Shown: one piece after another, positions 9,729-17,159 of the stretch
Position numbering within the stretch: the first letter of the stretch is position 1
Layout: each line of letters starts with the position of its first letter
NCBI RefSeq assembly: GCF_001704275.1
Contig: NZ_CP011533.1
Span: 4,464,001 to 4,528,000 of the forward strand
Direction: 5' to 3'
Source of the DNA: Streptomyces noursei ATCC 11455
GTDB taxonomy: Bacteria > Actinomycetota > Actinomycetes > Streptomycetales > Streptomycetaceae
Length of the DNA stretch: 64,000 bases
Notes under the pieces: generated by a model
Databases searched by the model: none
What the model was told of the DNA's origin: nothing
What the model saw: only the letters and a program-made list of their open reading frames with translations
Program-made: the position numbers and the translations under genes

Positions 9729-10403
9729 GTGGACGACGTTCTGCGGCGCGCCCCGCTCTTCGCGGCGCTCGACGACGAGCAGGCGGCCGAGCTTCGCGCC
9801 TCGATGGGAGAGGTCACGCTCGCCCGCGGCGACGCCCTGTTCCACGAAGGGGACCCGGGCGACCGCCTGTACGTGGTCACCGAAGGCAAGGTGAAGCTCC
9901 ACCGCACCTCCCCCGACGGCCGCGAAAACATGCTGGCCGTCCTCGGTCCCGGCGAGCTCATCGGCGAACTGTCCCTCTTCGACCCCGGACCGCGCACGGC
10001 CACGGCCACCGCGCTCACCGAGGTCAAGCTGCTCGGCCTGGGCCACGGCGACCTCCAGCCCTGGCTGAACGCCCGCCCCGAGGTGGCCACCGCCCTGCTG
10101 CGTGCGGTCGCCCGCCGGCTGCGCAAGACCAACGACCAGATGTCCGACCTGGTCTTCTCGGACGTGCCGGGCCGTGTGGCGCGCGCCCTCCTGGACCTGT
10201 CGCGCCGCTTCGGCGTGCAGTCCGAGGAAGGCATCCACGTCGTGCACGACCTCACGCAGGAGGAGCTGGCCCAGCTGGTCGGCGCCTCCCGGGAGACCGT
10301 CAACAAGGCACTCGCGGACTTCGCGGGACGCGGCTGGCTGCGCCTGGAGGCGCGCGCGGTGATCCTGCTGGACGTCGAGCGGCTGGCCAAGCGCTCGCGC
10401 TGA
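9729..10403 (+). CDS. crp: CRP/FNR-family transcriptional regulator Crp
   Basis: This 224-aa regulator has an N-terminal cyclic-nucleotide-binding beta-barrel (about 10-120; LFHEGDPGDRLYVVTEGKVKL and the phosphate-binding-cassette region GELIGELSLFDPGPRTATATAL), a long dimer helix and a C-terminal winged helix (LTQEELAQLVGASRETVNKAL). The length equals that of S. coelicolor Crp, a pleiotropic regulator of germination, development and antibiotic production. GTG 9729 is chosen because AAGGAG lies 7 nt upstream and the homologous N-terminus MDDVLRRAPLF results; the frame continues open upstream only fortuitously. A perfect terminator follows at 10428. Confidence 0.96.
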   Translation: MDDVLRRAPLFAALDDEQAAELRASMGEVTLARGDALFHEGDPGDRLYVVTEGKVKLHRTSPDGRENMLAVLGPGELIGELSLFDPGPRTATATALTEVKLLGLGHGDLQPWLNARPEVATALLRAVARRLRKTNDQMSDLVFSDVPGRVARALLDLSRRFGVQSEEGIHVVHDLTQEELAQLVGASRETVNKALADFAGRGWLRLEARAVILLDVERLAKRSR

Positions 10404-10427
10404 CGCCCGCGGCCACGCGACCGCGCC

Positions 10428-10453
10428 GAAGGCCCCGCTCCGGCGGGGCCTTC
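10428..10453 (+). terminator. Terminator after crp
   Basis: GAAGGCCCCGC-TCCG-GCGGGGCCTTC is a perfect 11-bp stem with a tetraloop, 24 bp after the crp stop. Confidence 0.85.
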
Positions 10454-10613
10454 GCCGTACCCGGGGCGCGCCGGGCAGCCGCCCGTAATCGGCTCGCCAC
10501 CCGCCGTTCCGCCGCTCCATAGTGAGCGCCATGACGACCGACGGTGGATCCGGGGGCCGCGGCAAGGGCCTCGACGAGGACGGCTGCTTCGTACGGGAGG
10601 TTCCCTGGAGCGG

Positions 10614-11369
10614 GTGCCCGCGCCGTTCGCGCCCGTCGTGGCGGGGCTGAGCGCCCGCCTGGCCGACCGCTTCGCGCCCGACAGGCTGCTCAGCGCGTAC
10701 CTCTACGGCAGCATCCCGCGCGGCACCGCCGTCCCCGGGGTGTCCGACCTCGACGCGCTGCTCGTCCTGCGGACCGCCCCCACCGACGCCGATCGGGCCG
10801 CCACCCGGGCGATCGAGGCCGAGCTGGACGCCGCCTTCCCGCAGATCGACGGCGCCGGGATCCTGCTGATGGCCGTGGACCGGCTGCTCGGCGCGGAGGA
10901 GCGGTACGACGGGGCGTGGTTCGTGGCCTGTCTGTGCACGCCGCTCAGCGGGCCCGACGTGACCGCGTCGCTGCCCCGTTACCGGCCCACCTCGCTCCTC
11001 GCCCGGGAGACCAACGGCGACCTCCACCGCCGGCTGCCCGGCCTGCGCGAGCGGGCCGCCGCGGCCACCACCGCCGAGGAGCGCGCCCGGCTGACCAGAG
11101 GGGTCGCGCGCAATCTCGTCCGCACCGGATTCACGCTGGTCATGCCCCGCTGGGGCGGCTGGACCAGTGATCTCGTCGAGTCCGCCGAGGTGTTCGGGCG
11201 CTACTACCCGGCGCACGCCGAGCAGATGCACGCCGCAGCGCGCGCCGCCCGGAGCCCCGCCGCGCATCCCGAGCTGCTCGACGAGCTGTTGAGCGGGCTC
11301 GCCCCCTGGCTGGCCGACGAATACCTGGCCGTCCACGGGGCGAAGGCGCTCCCCCCGCAGGGGCCCTGA
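10614..11369 (+). CDS. Nucleotidyltransferase-domain protein (aminoglycoside adenylyltransferase-like)
   Basis: The product, about 251 aa, has the Pol-beta-type nucleotidyltransferase motif LYGSIPRGTAVPGVSDLDALLV (GS-x(n)-DxD, residues 29-50) followed by a helical C-terminal half with TNGDLHRRL and GFTLVMPRWGGWTSD. This is the layout of ANT(3'')-like and related adenylyltransferases, so it may adenylylate a small molecule; resistance is not implied. GTG 10614 is the first start in frame, with only a weak GGAG nearby. A CATAGT -10-like box stands 7 nt before ATG 10531, which opens a 39-codon frame in a different phase (10531-10650), so the true 5' end may be frameshifted or preceded by a short leader peptide. 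Confidence 0.75.
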   Translation: MPAPFAPVVAGLSARLADRFAPDRLLSAYLYGSIPRGTAVPGVSDLDALLVLRTAPTDADRAATRAIEAELDAAFPQIDGAGILLMAVDRLLGAEERYDGAWFVACLCTPLSGPDVTASLPRYRPTSLLARETNGDLHRRLPGLRERAAAATTAEERARLTRGVARNLVRTGFTLVMPRWGGWTSDLVESAEVFGRYYPAHAEQMHAAARAARSPAAHPELLDELLSGLAPWLADEYLAVHGAKALPPQGP

Positions 11370-11413
11370 CCCTCCGGCAGGGCCCCGGGCCCGCCCGAAG
11401 GCCGTGGACAGCC

Positions 11414-12244
11414 CTAGATCAGCCCGTGCTCGCCCAGGTAGTCCAGCTGCGCCCGCACCGACAGTTCGGCGGCCGGCCACAGCGAGCGGTCGACGTCCGC
11501 GTACACGCTCGCCACGACCTCGGCGGGGGTACGGTGGCCGGCCTCCACCGCGGTCTCCACCTGGGCGAGCCGGTGCGCCCGGTGCGCCAGGTAGAACTCG
11601 ACCGCCCCCTGGGCGTCGTTCAGCACCGGCCCGTGGCCCGGGAGGACCGTCGAGACCCCGTCGTCCACGGTGAGGGAGCGCAGCCGGCGCAGCGAGTCCA
11701 GGTAGTCGCCCAGCCGGCCGTCGGGGTGCGCGACCACGGTGGTGCCGCGCCCCAGGATCGTGTCGCCCGTCAGGACCGCCCCGTCGGCGGGCAGATGGAA
11801 GGAGAGCGAGTCCGCGGTGTGCCCCGGGGTGGGCACCACCCGCAGCTCCAGGCCCCCGGTGGTGATGACGTCGCCCGCGCCGAGCCCCTCGTCCCCCAGG
11901 CGCAGCGCCGGGTCCAGCGCCCGTACGGAGGTGCCGGTCAGCTCGGCGAACCGGGCCGCCCCGTCGGCGTGGTCCGGGTGCCCGTGGGTGAGCAGGGTCA
12001 GCGCGACCCGGTGCCCGGCCCGCTCCGCGGTCTCGACGACGGCCCGGAGGTGGGCGTCGTCCAGCGGTCCGGGGTCGATGACGACGGCCAGGTCGGAGTC
12101 CGGCTCGGCGACGATCCAGGTATTGGTGCCGTCCAGCGTCATCGGGGACGGGTTCGGGGCCAGCACGCAGTGGGCGCGCGCGGTGGCCCGCCCCGAGATG
12201 ACACCGCCGCGGGGCTGGCCGGGGAGGGCGGCTGCTTCGGTCAT
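11414..12244 (-). CDS. Metallo-beta-lactamase-fold hydrolase
   Basis: The 276-aa product has the metal motif THGHPDH at 86-92, then TPGHTADSLSFHLP, LTGDTILGRGT and VLPGHGPVL, all typical of the MBL superfamily, glyoxalase II/RNase Z-like branch. It is a zinc hydrolase of unknown substrate. Its ATG overlaps the stop of the NUDIX gene (ATGA at 12241-12244), so it is translated by coupling. M. tuberculosis Rv3677c is the positional counterpart next to crp. LACTB2-like endoribonuclease activity is a possibility from the C-terminal helical region; this is inference. Confidence 0.88.
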   Translation of the reverse strand: MTEAAALPGQPRGGVISGRATARAHCVLAPNPSPMTLDGTNTWIVAEPDSDLAVVIDPGPLDDAHLRAVVETAERAGHRVALTLLTHGHPDHADGAARFAELTGTSVRALDPALRLGDEGLGAGDVITTGGLELRVVPTPGHTADSLSFHLPADGAVLTGDTILGRGTTVVAHPDGRLGDYLDSLRRLRSLTVDDGVSTVLPGHGPVLNDAQGAVEFYLAHRAHRLAQVETAVEAGHRTPAEVVASVYADVDRSLWPAAELSVRAQLDYLGEHGLI

Positions 12245-13146
12245 GCGGAAGGACCTCCCGGGGCGTCGGCAGGGCCGTCGTCCGTCGTCGCGATGTGCTT
12301 GGTGAACTCGTCGTGGCCGGGCCAGCTGAGCACGATCTCGCCGGCCACCAGGCGGGCGCGGGCCAGCACCGGCGTCAGGTCCTGCCCCTCGGCCCCGGCC
12401 AGCGCCTCGGTGACGCCGGCGTACGGCTGGAGGGAGCGCAGCGTGGAGATCGTCGGCGGCATCATCAGCAGCTCGCCGCGGTCGTAGCCGGCCGCGGCCT
12501 CCTCCGGGCGGATCCACACCGTGCGGTCCGCCTCCGTGGAGACGTTGAGGGCGCGCTGGCCCTCCGGGAGCGCGGCGACGAAGAAGAACGTGTCGTAGCG
12601 GCGCGGTTCGAACTCCGGGGTGATCCAGCGCGCCCAGGCGGCCAGCAGGTCGGAGCGCAGCACCAGGCCGCGGCGGGCCAGGAAGTCGGCGAAGGACAGC
12701 TCGTGGCCGACCAGCGCCGCGCGGTCGGCCTCCCAGTCCTCGCCGGTGGTGTCCGCGACGACCGTGCTGGCCGAGTCGCCGGCGAGCAGCACCCCGGCCT
12801 CCTCGAAGGTCTCGCGCACCGCGGCGCAGATGATGGCCTGCGCGGTGGACGGGTCGACGCCCAGTCGCACCGCCCATGCGGCGCGCGAGGGGCCCGCCCA
12901 CCCCACGGGGCGCTCGTCGCGGGGATCCACGGAACCGCCCGGATAGGCGTACGCGCCTCCGGCGAAGGCCATGGAGGCGCGTCTGCGCAGCATGTGGACG
13001 GCGGGGCCGCCGTGATCGGTGTCCCGCAGCAGCAGGACCGTCGCGGCCCGCCGCGGCGCGGGCGGCGTCAGTTCGCCGTTCGTCAGGGCCCGGATGCGGG
13101 CCGGCCAGTCCGGCGGGTACCACTGACCGTTCGTCGTCGACGCCAT
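12241..13146 (-). CDS. NUDIX hydrolase (301 aa)
   Basis: The N-terminal PRRAATVLLLRD strand is followed by FAGGAYAYPGGSVDPRD and, after an insert of about 40 residues, IICAAVRETFEEAGVLLAG. Together these form a split NUDIX box typical of the large actinobacterial NUDIX proteins beside MBL genes. The substrate is unknown. There is no ribosome site. A TAGCAT box lies 6 nt before ATG 13146, suggesting a leaderless transcript that starts 90 bp after RidA. It is coupled by ATGA to the MBL gene. Confidence 0.85.
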   Translation of the reverse strand: MASTTNGQWYPPDWPARIRALTNGELTPPAPRRAATVLLLRDTDHGGPAVHMLRRRASMAFAGGAYAYPGGSVDPRDERPVGWAGPSRAAWAVRLGVDPSTAQAIICAAVRETFEEAGVLLAGDSASTVVADTTGEDWEADRAALVGHELSFADFLARRGLVLRSDLLAAWARWITPEFEPRRYDTFFFVAALPEGQRALNVSTEADRTVWIRPEEAAAGYDRGELLMMPPTISTLRSLQPYAGVTEALAGAEGQDLTPVLARARLVAGEIVLSWPGHDEFTKHIATTDDGPADAPGGPSA

Positions 13147-13236
13147 GGCCGGATGCTATGCGCTCGCGTGCGGATGTTCGAGGGGCCCTCCGGGGAGAGG
13201 GCCCGATCCGGACGCGAGCGCACCGCTCGTGCCGCG

Positions 13237-13701
13237 TCAGTCGGCGATCTCGACCTGGATCTCGACCTCGACCGGGGCGTCGATGGGCAGCACCGCCACG
13301 CCCACCGCGGAGCGGGCGTGCACGCCCTTCTCGCCCAGGATCTCGCCGAGCAGCTCGCTGGCGCCGTTGACGACGCCCGGCTGGCCGGTGAACTCCGGCG
13401 CGGAGGCCACGAAACCGACGACCTTCACGACCCGGACGATCTTGTCGAGGTCGCCGGTGACGGACTTCACGGCGGCCAGCGCGTTCAGCGCGCAGACCGC
13501 GGCGAGCTCCTTGGCCTGCTCGGGGCTGACCTCGGCACCCACCTTGCCGGTGACCGGCAGCGCGCCGTCCACCATGGGCAGTTGGCCGGAGGTGTGGACG
13601 TACGAGCCGGAGCGCACCGCGGGCTGGTAGGAGGCCAGCGGCGGCACGACCTCCGGCAGCTTCAGACCGAGCGACGCGATCTTCTCCTCTACGGCGCTCA
13701 C
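13237..13701 (-). CDS. RidA family protein (reactive intermediate deaminase)
   Basis: This 154-aa YjgF/RidA-fold protein shows YQPAVRSGSYVHTSGQLPMVDG near the start, CALNALAAVKSVTGDLDKIVRVVKVVGFVAS in the middle and a GVHARSAVGVAVLPIDAPVEVEIQVEI end. Family members hydrolyse enamine/imine intermediates from PLP enzymes; the conserved C-terminal Arg (in VHARSAVG) is present. GTG 13701 overlaps the preceding stop (GTGA) and has GGGAG 5 nt upstream. The trimeric cytosolic form is expected. The positional counterpart is M. tuberculosis Rv3678c. Confidence 0.9.
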   Translation of the reverse strand: MSAVEEKIASLGLKLPEVVPPLASYQPAVRSGSYVHTSGQLPMVDGALPVTGKVGAEVSPEQAKELAAVCALNALAAVKSVTGDLDKIVRVVKVVGFVASAPEFTGQPGVVNGASELLGEILGEKGVHARSAVGVAVLPIDAPVEVEIQVEIAD

Positions 13702-13856
13702 GCCTTCTCCCGCTTCAGGTAGGCCACCAGCTGCTCGGGGTTGTTCGGGCCCGGCACGACCTGGACCAGCTCCCAGCCGTCCTCGCCCCAGGTGTCCAGA
13801 ATCTGCTTCGTCGCGTGCACGAGGAGCGGCACGGTTGCGTATTCCCACTTGGTCAT
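13698..13856 (-). CDS. DUF4177 small protein (52 aa)
   Basis: MTKWEYATVPLLVHATKQILDTWG continues to GWELVQVVPG and ends LKREKA, the compact DUF4177 fold found in many actinobacteria. The function is unknown. There is no ribosome site; TACGCT stands 6 nt before the ATG, which fits a leaderless mRNA. The stop overlaps the RidA GTG, so this gene heads the RidA operon. It is diverged from the ArsA pair by about 150 bp. Confidence 0.85.
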   Translation of the reverse strand: MTKWEYATVPLLVHATKQILDTWGEDGWELVQVVPGPNNPEQLVAYLKREKA

Positions 13857-14009
13857 GGGCCGAGCGTAATGCCTGTCCCGGGGGCTCCGGGCCCGCAGCC
13901 CCCGGGGCACGTCCCGGACGCCGCCCCCGACCGCGCGCGGGCGGATCTCCGGGGGTTCCCAGGCGTATCCCGTGCGTGAGCCGGACGCGGACTGGTTAGG
14001 CTCCTTGCC

Positions 14010-14987
14010 GTGAGCAGGCTCCATGTCGTCAGCGGCAAGGGCGGCACCGGCAAGACCACGGTCGCCGCTGCCCTCGCCCTCGCCCTGGCCACCGAGGGGC
14101 GCCGTACCCTCCTGGTCGAGGTCGAGGGCCGGCAGGGCATTGCCCAGCTGTTCGAGACCGAAGCGCTTCCCTACGAGGAGCGCAAGATCGCGGTGGCCCC
14201 CGGGGGCGGTGAGGTGCACGCCCTGGCCATCGACGCCGAGCGCGCCCTGCTGGACTACCTCCAGATGTTCTACAAGCTCGGCAGCGCCGGCCGGGCCCTG
14301 AAGAAGCTCGGCGCCATCGACTTCGCCACCACCATCGCCCCCGGCCTGCGGGACGTCCTGCTGACCGGCAAGGCGTGCGAGGCCGTCCGCCGCAAGGACA
14401 AGAGCGGCGCGTTCGTCTATGACGCGGTCGTGATGGACGCCCCGCCCACCGGCCGCGTCACCCGCTTCCTGAACGTCAACGACGAGGTCGCCGGCCTGGC
14501 CAAGATCGGCCCGATCCACAATCAAGCCCAGGCCGTGATGCGGGTCCTGAAGTCCCCCGAGACCGCGGTGCACCTGGTGACGCTCCTGGAGGAGATGCCC
14601 GTCCAGGAGACCGCCGACGGCATCGCCGAGCTGCGCGGGGCCGGCATCCCGGTGGGCGGCGTCGTGATCAACATGACCCGCCCCGCGCTGTTGGACAACG
14701 GCGATCTGGAGGTCGCCGCCCGCGGCGCCCGGGCCGGCATCGCCAAGGCGCTCTCCCAGGCCGGCCTGGGCGGCGCCCGCCGCGGCGGCCTCGCCGAGCG
14801 CCTGATCGACCCCCTGCTGGAGCAGGCGCGCGAGCACGCCGAGCGGGTCGAGCTGGAGCGCGCCCAGCACGCCGCCCTCACCGCCCTGGGCCTGCCCACC
14901 TACGAGCTGGGGCTGCTCCCCGAGGGAGTGGACCTCGCCGGGCTCTACGGCCTGGCCAGAGACCTGCGGAAACAGGGGCCCATATGA
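14010..14987 (+). CDS. Get3/ArsA-like ATPase A
   Basis: This 325-aa deviant-Walker P-loop ATPase has GKGGTGKTT at residues 9-17, switch I LLVEVEGRQG and switch II VVMDAPPTGR. It is the first of an adjacent pair equivalent to M. tuberculosis Rv3679/Rv3680 (described as Get3-like BagA/BagB). The pair acts as a cytoplasmic ATPase complex linked to metabolite and redox stress and is not an arsenite pump; no arsB or arsR is nearby. GTG 14010 follows a TAGGCT box at 13997-14002 by 7 nt with no Shine-Dalgarno, so it is probably leaderless. The stop overlaps the second ATPase (ATGA). Confidence 0.9.
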   Translation: MSRLHVVSGKGGTGKTTVAAALALALATEGRRTLLVEVEGRQGIAQLFETEALPYEERKIAVAPGGGEVHALAIDAERALLDYLQMFYKLGSAGRALKKLGAIDFATTIAPGLRDVLLTGKACEAVRRKDKSGAFVYDAVVMDAPPTGRVTRFLNVNDEVAGLAKIGPIHNQAQAVMRVLKSPETAVHLVTLLEEMPVQETADGIAELRGAGIPVGGVVINMTRPALLDNGDLEVAARGARAGIAKALSQAGLGGARRGGLAERLIDPLLEQAREHAERVELERAQHAALTALGLPTYELGLLPEGVDLAGLYGLARDLRKQGPI

Positions 14988-16366
14988 CCTCCGACGACAC
15001 GACGCTGGACGCCTCGGCCCCGTGGCTGGAGGTCGACGCCCTGATCGACGACCCGCGCACCCGCATCGTGGTGTGCTGCGGCTCGGGCGGCGTCGGCAAG
15101 ACCACTACCGCCGCGGCACTGGGCGTGCGCGCCGCCGAGCGCGGCCGCAAGGTCGTGGTGCTGACGATCGACCCGGCCCGCCGCCTGGCGCAGTCGATGG
15201 GCATCTCCGAGCTCGACAACGTCCCCCGCCGGGTGAAGGGCGTCGACGAGAGTGCCGGCGGCGAACTCCACGCGATGATGCTGGACATGAAGCGCACCTT
15301 CGACGAGATCGTCGAGGGCCATGCGGACGCCGAGCGGGCCCGCGCCATCCTGGAGAACCCGTTCTACCAGTCCCTGTCGGCCGGTTTCGCCGGCACGCAG
15401 GAGTACATGGCGATGGAGAAGCTCGGCCAGCTCCGCGCCGGCGACGCGTGGGACCTGATCGTCGTGGACACCCCGCCGAGCCGCTCCGCGCTGGACTTCC
15501 TGGACGCACCCAAGCGCCTGGGGTCCTTCCTGGACGGCAAGTTCATCCGCGTCCTGATGGCGCCGGCGAAGGTCGGCGGTCGGGCCGGCATGAAGTTCCT
15601 CAATGTCGGCATGTCGATGATGACCGGCACCCTCAGCAAGCTGATGGGCGGTCAACTCCTGCGCGACGTGCAGACGTTCGTGGCCGCGATGGACACCATG
15701 TTCGGCGGCTTCCGCACCCGCGCGGACGCCACGTACCGCCTGCTCCAGGCGCCCGGCACGGCGTTCCTGGTGGTCGCCGCGCCGGAGCGGGACGCGCTGC
15801 GCGAGGCGGCGTACTTCGTCGAGCGGCTGGCGGCCGAGCAGATGCCGCTGGCCGGACTGGTGCTCAACCGCGTCCACGGCAGCGGCGCGGCCCAACTCAG
15901 CGCGGAGCGCGCGCTGGCCGCCGCGGAGGTGCTGACGGAGGACCTCGCCGACCACGCGCCGCAGGACGCGGAGGAGGCTCCGCAGGGGCCGAACGACGAC
16001 CCCAACTCGCCCTACGGCGAGGCCGGTTCACCGCTCGCGGAAAATCTTGGTTCGGACGGCATTGTGGATCTCGCCGACGGGAAGACTGGATCACGTATCC
16101 CCGGCGGCCCCTCCCCCGCCGCCGCGGAGCATGCGGCATCCCCATCGACCCCGGCAGCGCAACTCGCCGCCGGTCTCCTGCGGCTGCACGCGGAACGCAT
16201 GCAGGTCCTGGCGCGCGAACGACGCACCCGCGACCGCTTCACCGCACTGCACCCCGAGGTGCCGGTGGCGGAGGTCGCCGCGTTGCCCGGCGACGTCCAC
16301 GACCTCGCGGGCCTGCGTGCGATCGGCGACCGCCTCACGCTGCGCCCGGCCGCGACCGACGACTGA
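14984..16366 (+). CDS. Get3/ArsA-like ATPase B
   Basis: The 460-aa partner of the preceding gene is coupled by a 4-nt overlap. It has the P-loop CGSGGVGKTTTAAALG near residue 33, DPARRLAQSMG (switch I) and VVDTPPSRSALDFL (switch II). A long hydrophilic insertion of about 90 residues (EDLADHAPQDAEEAP to AEHAASPSTPAAQ, roughly 325-400) separates the ATPase core from a C-terminal helical segment. The insert is poorly conserved in look and probably disordered. The pair likely forms a heterodimer. It is convergent with wblA. Confidence 0.9.
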   Translation: MTSDDTTLDASAPWLEVDALIDDPRTRIVVCCGSGGVGKTTTAAALGVRAAERGRKVVVLTIDPARRLAQSMGISELDNVPRRVKGVDESAGGELHAMMLDMKRTFDEIVEGHADAERARAILENPFYQSLSAGFAGTQEYMAMEKLGQLRAGDAWDLIVVDTPPSRSALDFLDAPKRLGSFLDGKFIRVLMAPAKVGGRAGMKFLNVGMSMMTGTLSKLMGGQLLRDVQTFVAAMDTMFGGFRTRADATYRLLQAPGTAFLVVAAPERDALREAAYFVERLAAEQMPLAGLVLNRVHGSGAAQLSAERALAAAEVLTEDLADHAPQDAEEAPQGPNDDPNSPYGEAGSPLAENLGSDGIVDLADGKTGSRIPGGPSPAAAEHAASPSTPAAQLAAGLLRLHAERMQVLARERRTRDRFTALHPEVPVAEVAALPGDVHDLAGLRAIGDRLTLRPAATDD

Positions 16367-16433
16367 CCGACGGCCGCCCCGCGGCCTGCCGACGACCGGT
16401 CGGCGACGGACGGATCCTCCCCGGCCGACGGGC

Positions 16434-16778
16434 CTATCCGACCGCCGCGTACGCGTCGTCGAAGGCGTCGTCCGAGCAGTCCACCGGCAACATGCCCGTG
16501 CTGCGCTCGTATTCCGTACGCGCGGTTTCCAACAGGCGACGCCATGACGTGACCGTCGGACGGCGGCGCAGCAGCGCCCTCCGCTCGCGTTCCGTCATGC
16601 CGCCCCACACGCCGAACTCCACCCGGTTGTCCAGGGCGTCGGCCAGGCACTCCGTGCGCACCGGACACCCGGTGCACACCGCCTTGGCGCGGTTCTGCGC
16701 CGCCCCTTGCACGAATAGTTCGTCCGGATCGGTAGTGCGGCAGGCTGCCTGTGCACTCCAGTCGGTTACCCAGCCCAT
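16434..16778 (-). CDS. wblA: WhiB-family regulator WblA
   Basis: The 114-aa Fe-S protein MGWVTDWSAQAACR has the four cluster cysteines in the WhiB pattern: one in the AAC segment, then CTGCPVRTEC (C-x2-C-x5-C). The beta-turn GVWGG comes next, and the basic RRALLRRRP helix that contacts DNA with the sigma factor follows. WblA is a pleiotropic regulator of sporulation and a broad repressor of antibiotic clusters in Streptomyces. Synteny with M. tuberculosis whiB4 (between the ArsA pair and ponA2) supports orthology. The acidic tail (VDCSDDAFDDAY) includes an extra Cys. The upstream ribosome site GGAGAGGA is slightly distant. Confidence 0.95.
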   Translation of the reverse strand: MGWVTDWSAQAACRTTDPDELFVQGAAQNRAKAVCTGCPVRTECLADALDNRVEFGVWGGMTERERRALLRRRPTVTSWRRLLETARTEYERSTGMLPVDCSDDAFDDAYAAVG

Positions 16779-17159
16779 GCTGGCGCCGTCCTCTCCCCAA
16801 ATCGAGGCTCCCCCACGGCGGCAAACGGCATATTCACCGTTGCCAGTTGAGGACGTTACGGAAGGCAGGCAGGGCGCAACACCCCCTTCGGGCCCAATCT
16901 TGAATGGCCCGAACGGACTATGCGTACGCGGCAGATCACCCAACGGAGTGACCGTGCGACATACGTCACTTCCCTCCCAAGCGGGACACTTCGCTGCGGT
17001 GGCAAGGGATTTCTGGCGCACAGCGGACATGTGGGACAGTGCCCAACCGGGGAGTAGGGGTTGACGAACTGAGGCGAAACCGTTCCGCTGCTGCAGGTGG
17101 GAACAGGCTAAACGAACAGGTGCGCCCCTGTCCGGCGAATGAGAACGTAGGGTGCCCTC
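16779..17159. other. Divergent regulatory region wblA / penicillin-binding protein
   Basis: 381 bp without a gene. It should carry the complex wblA promoter. TAGGGT at 17148-17153 stands 6 nt before the PBP ATG, so that transcript may be leaderless. TTGACG at 17060-17065 is too far away to be its -35 element and may serve another start. No clear operator was recognised by eye. Confidence 0.4.

Noticed and set aside
10614..11369. Nucleotidyltransferase as an aminoglycoside-resistance gene
   Set aside because: The fold motif is shared by many adenylyltransferases; no resistance-specific feature or mobile context is seen.
14010..16366. ArsA annotation as an arsenite-export system
   Set aside because: No ArsB, ArsR or ArsC is nearby, and the pair matches the actinobacterial Get3-like pair next to whiB4/wblA.
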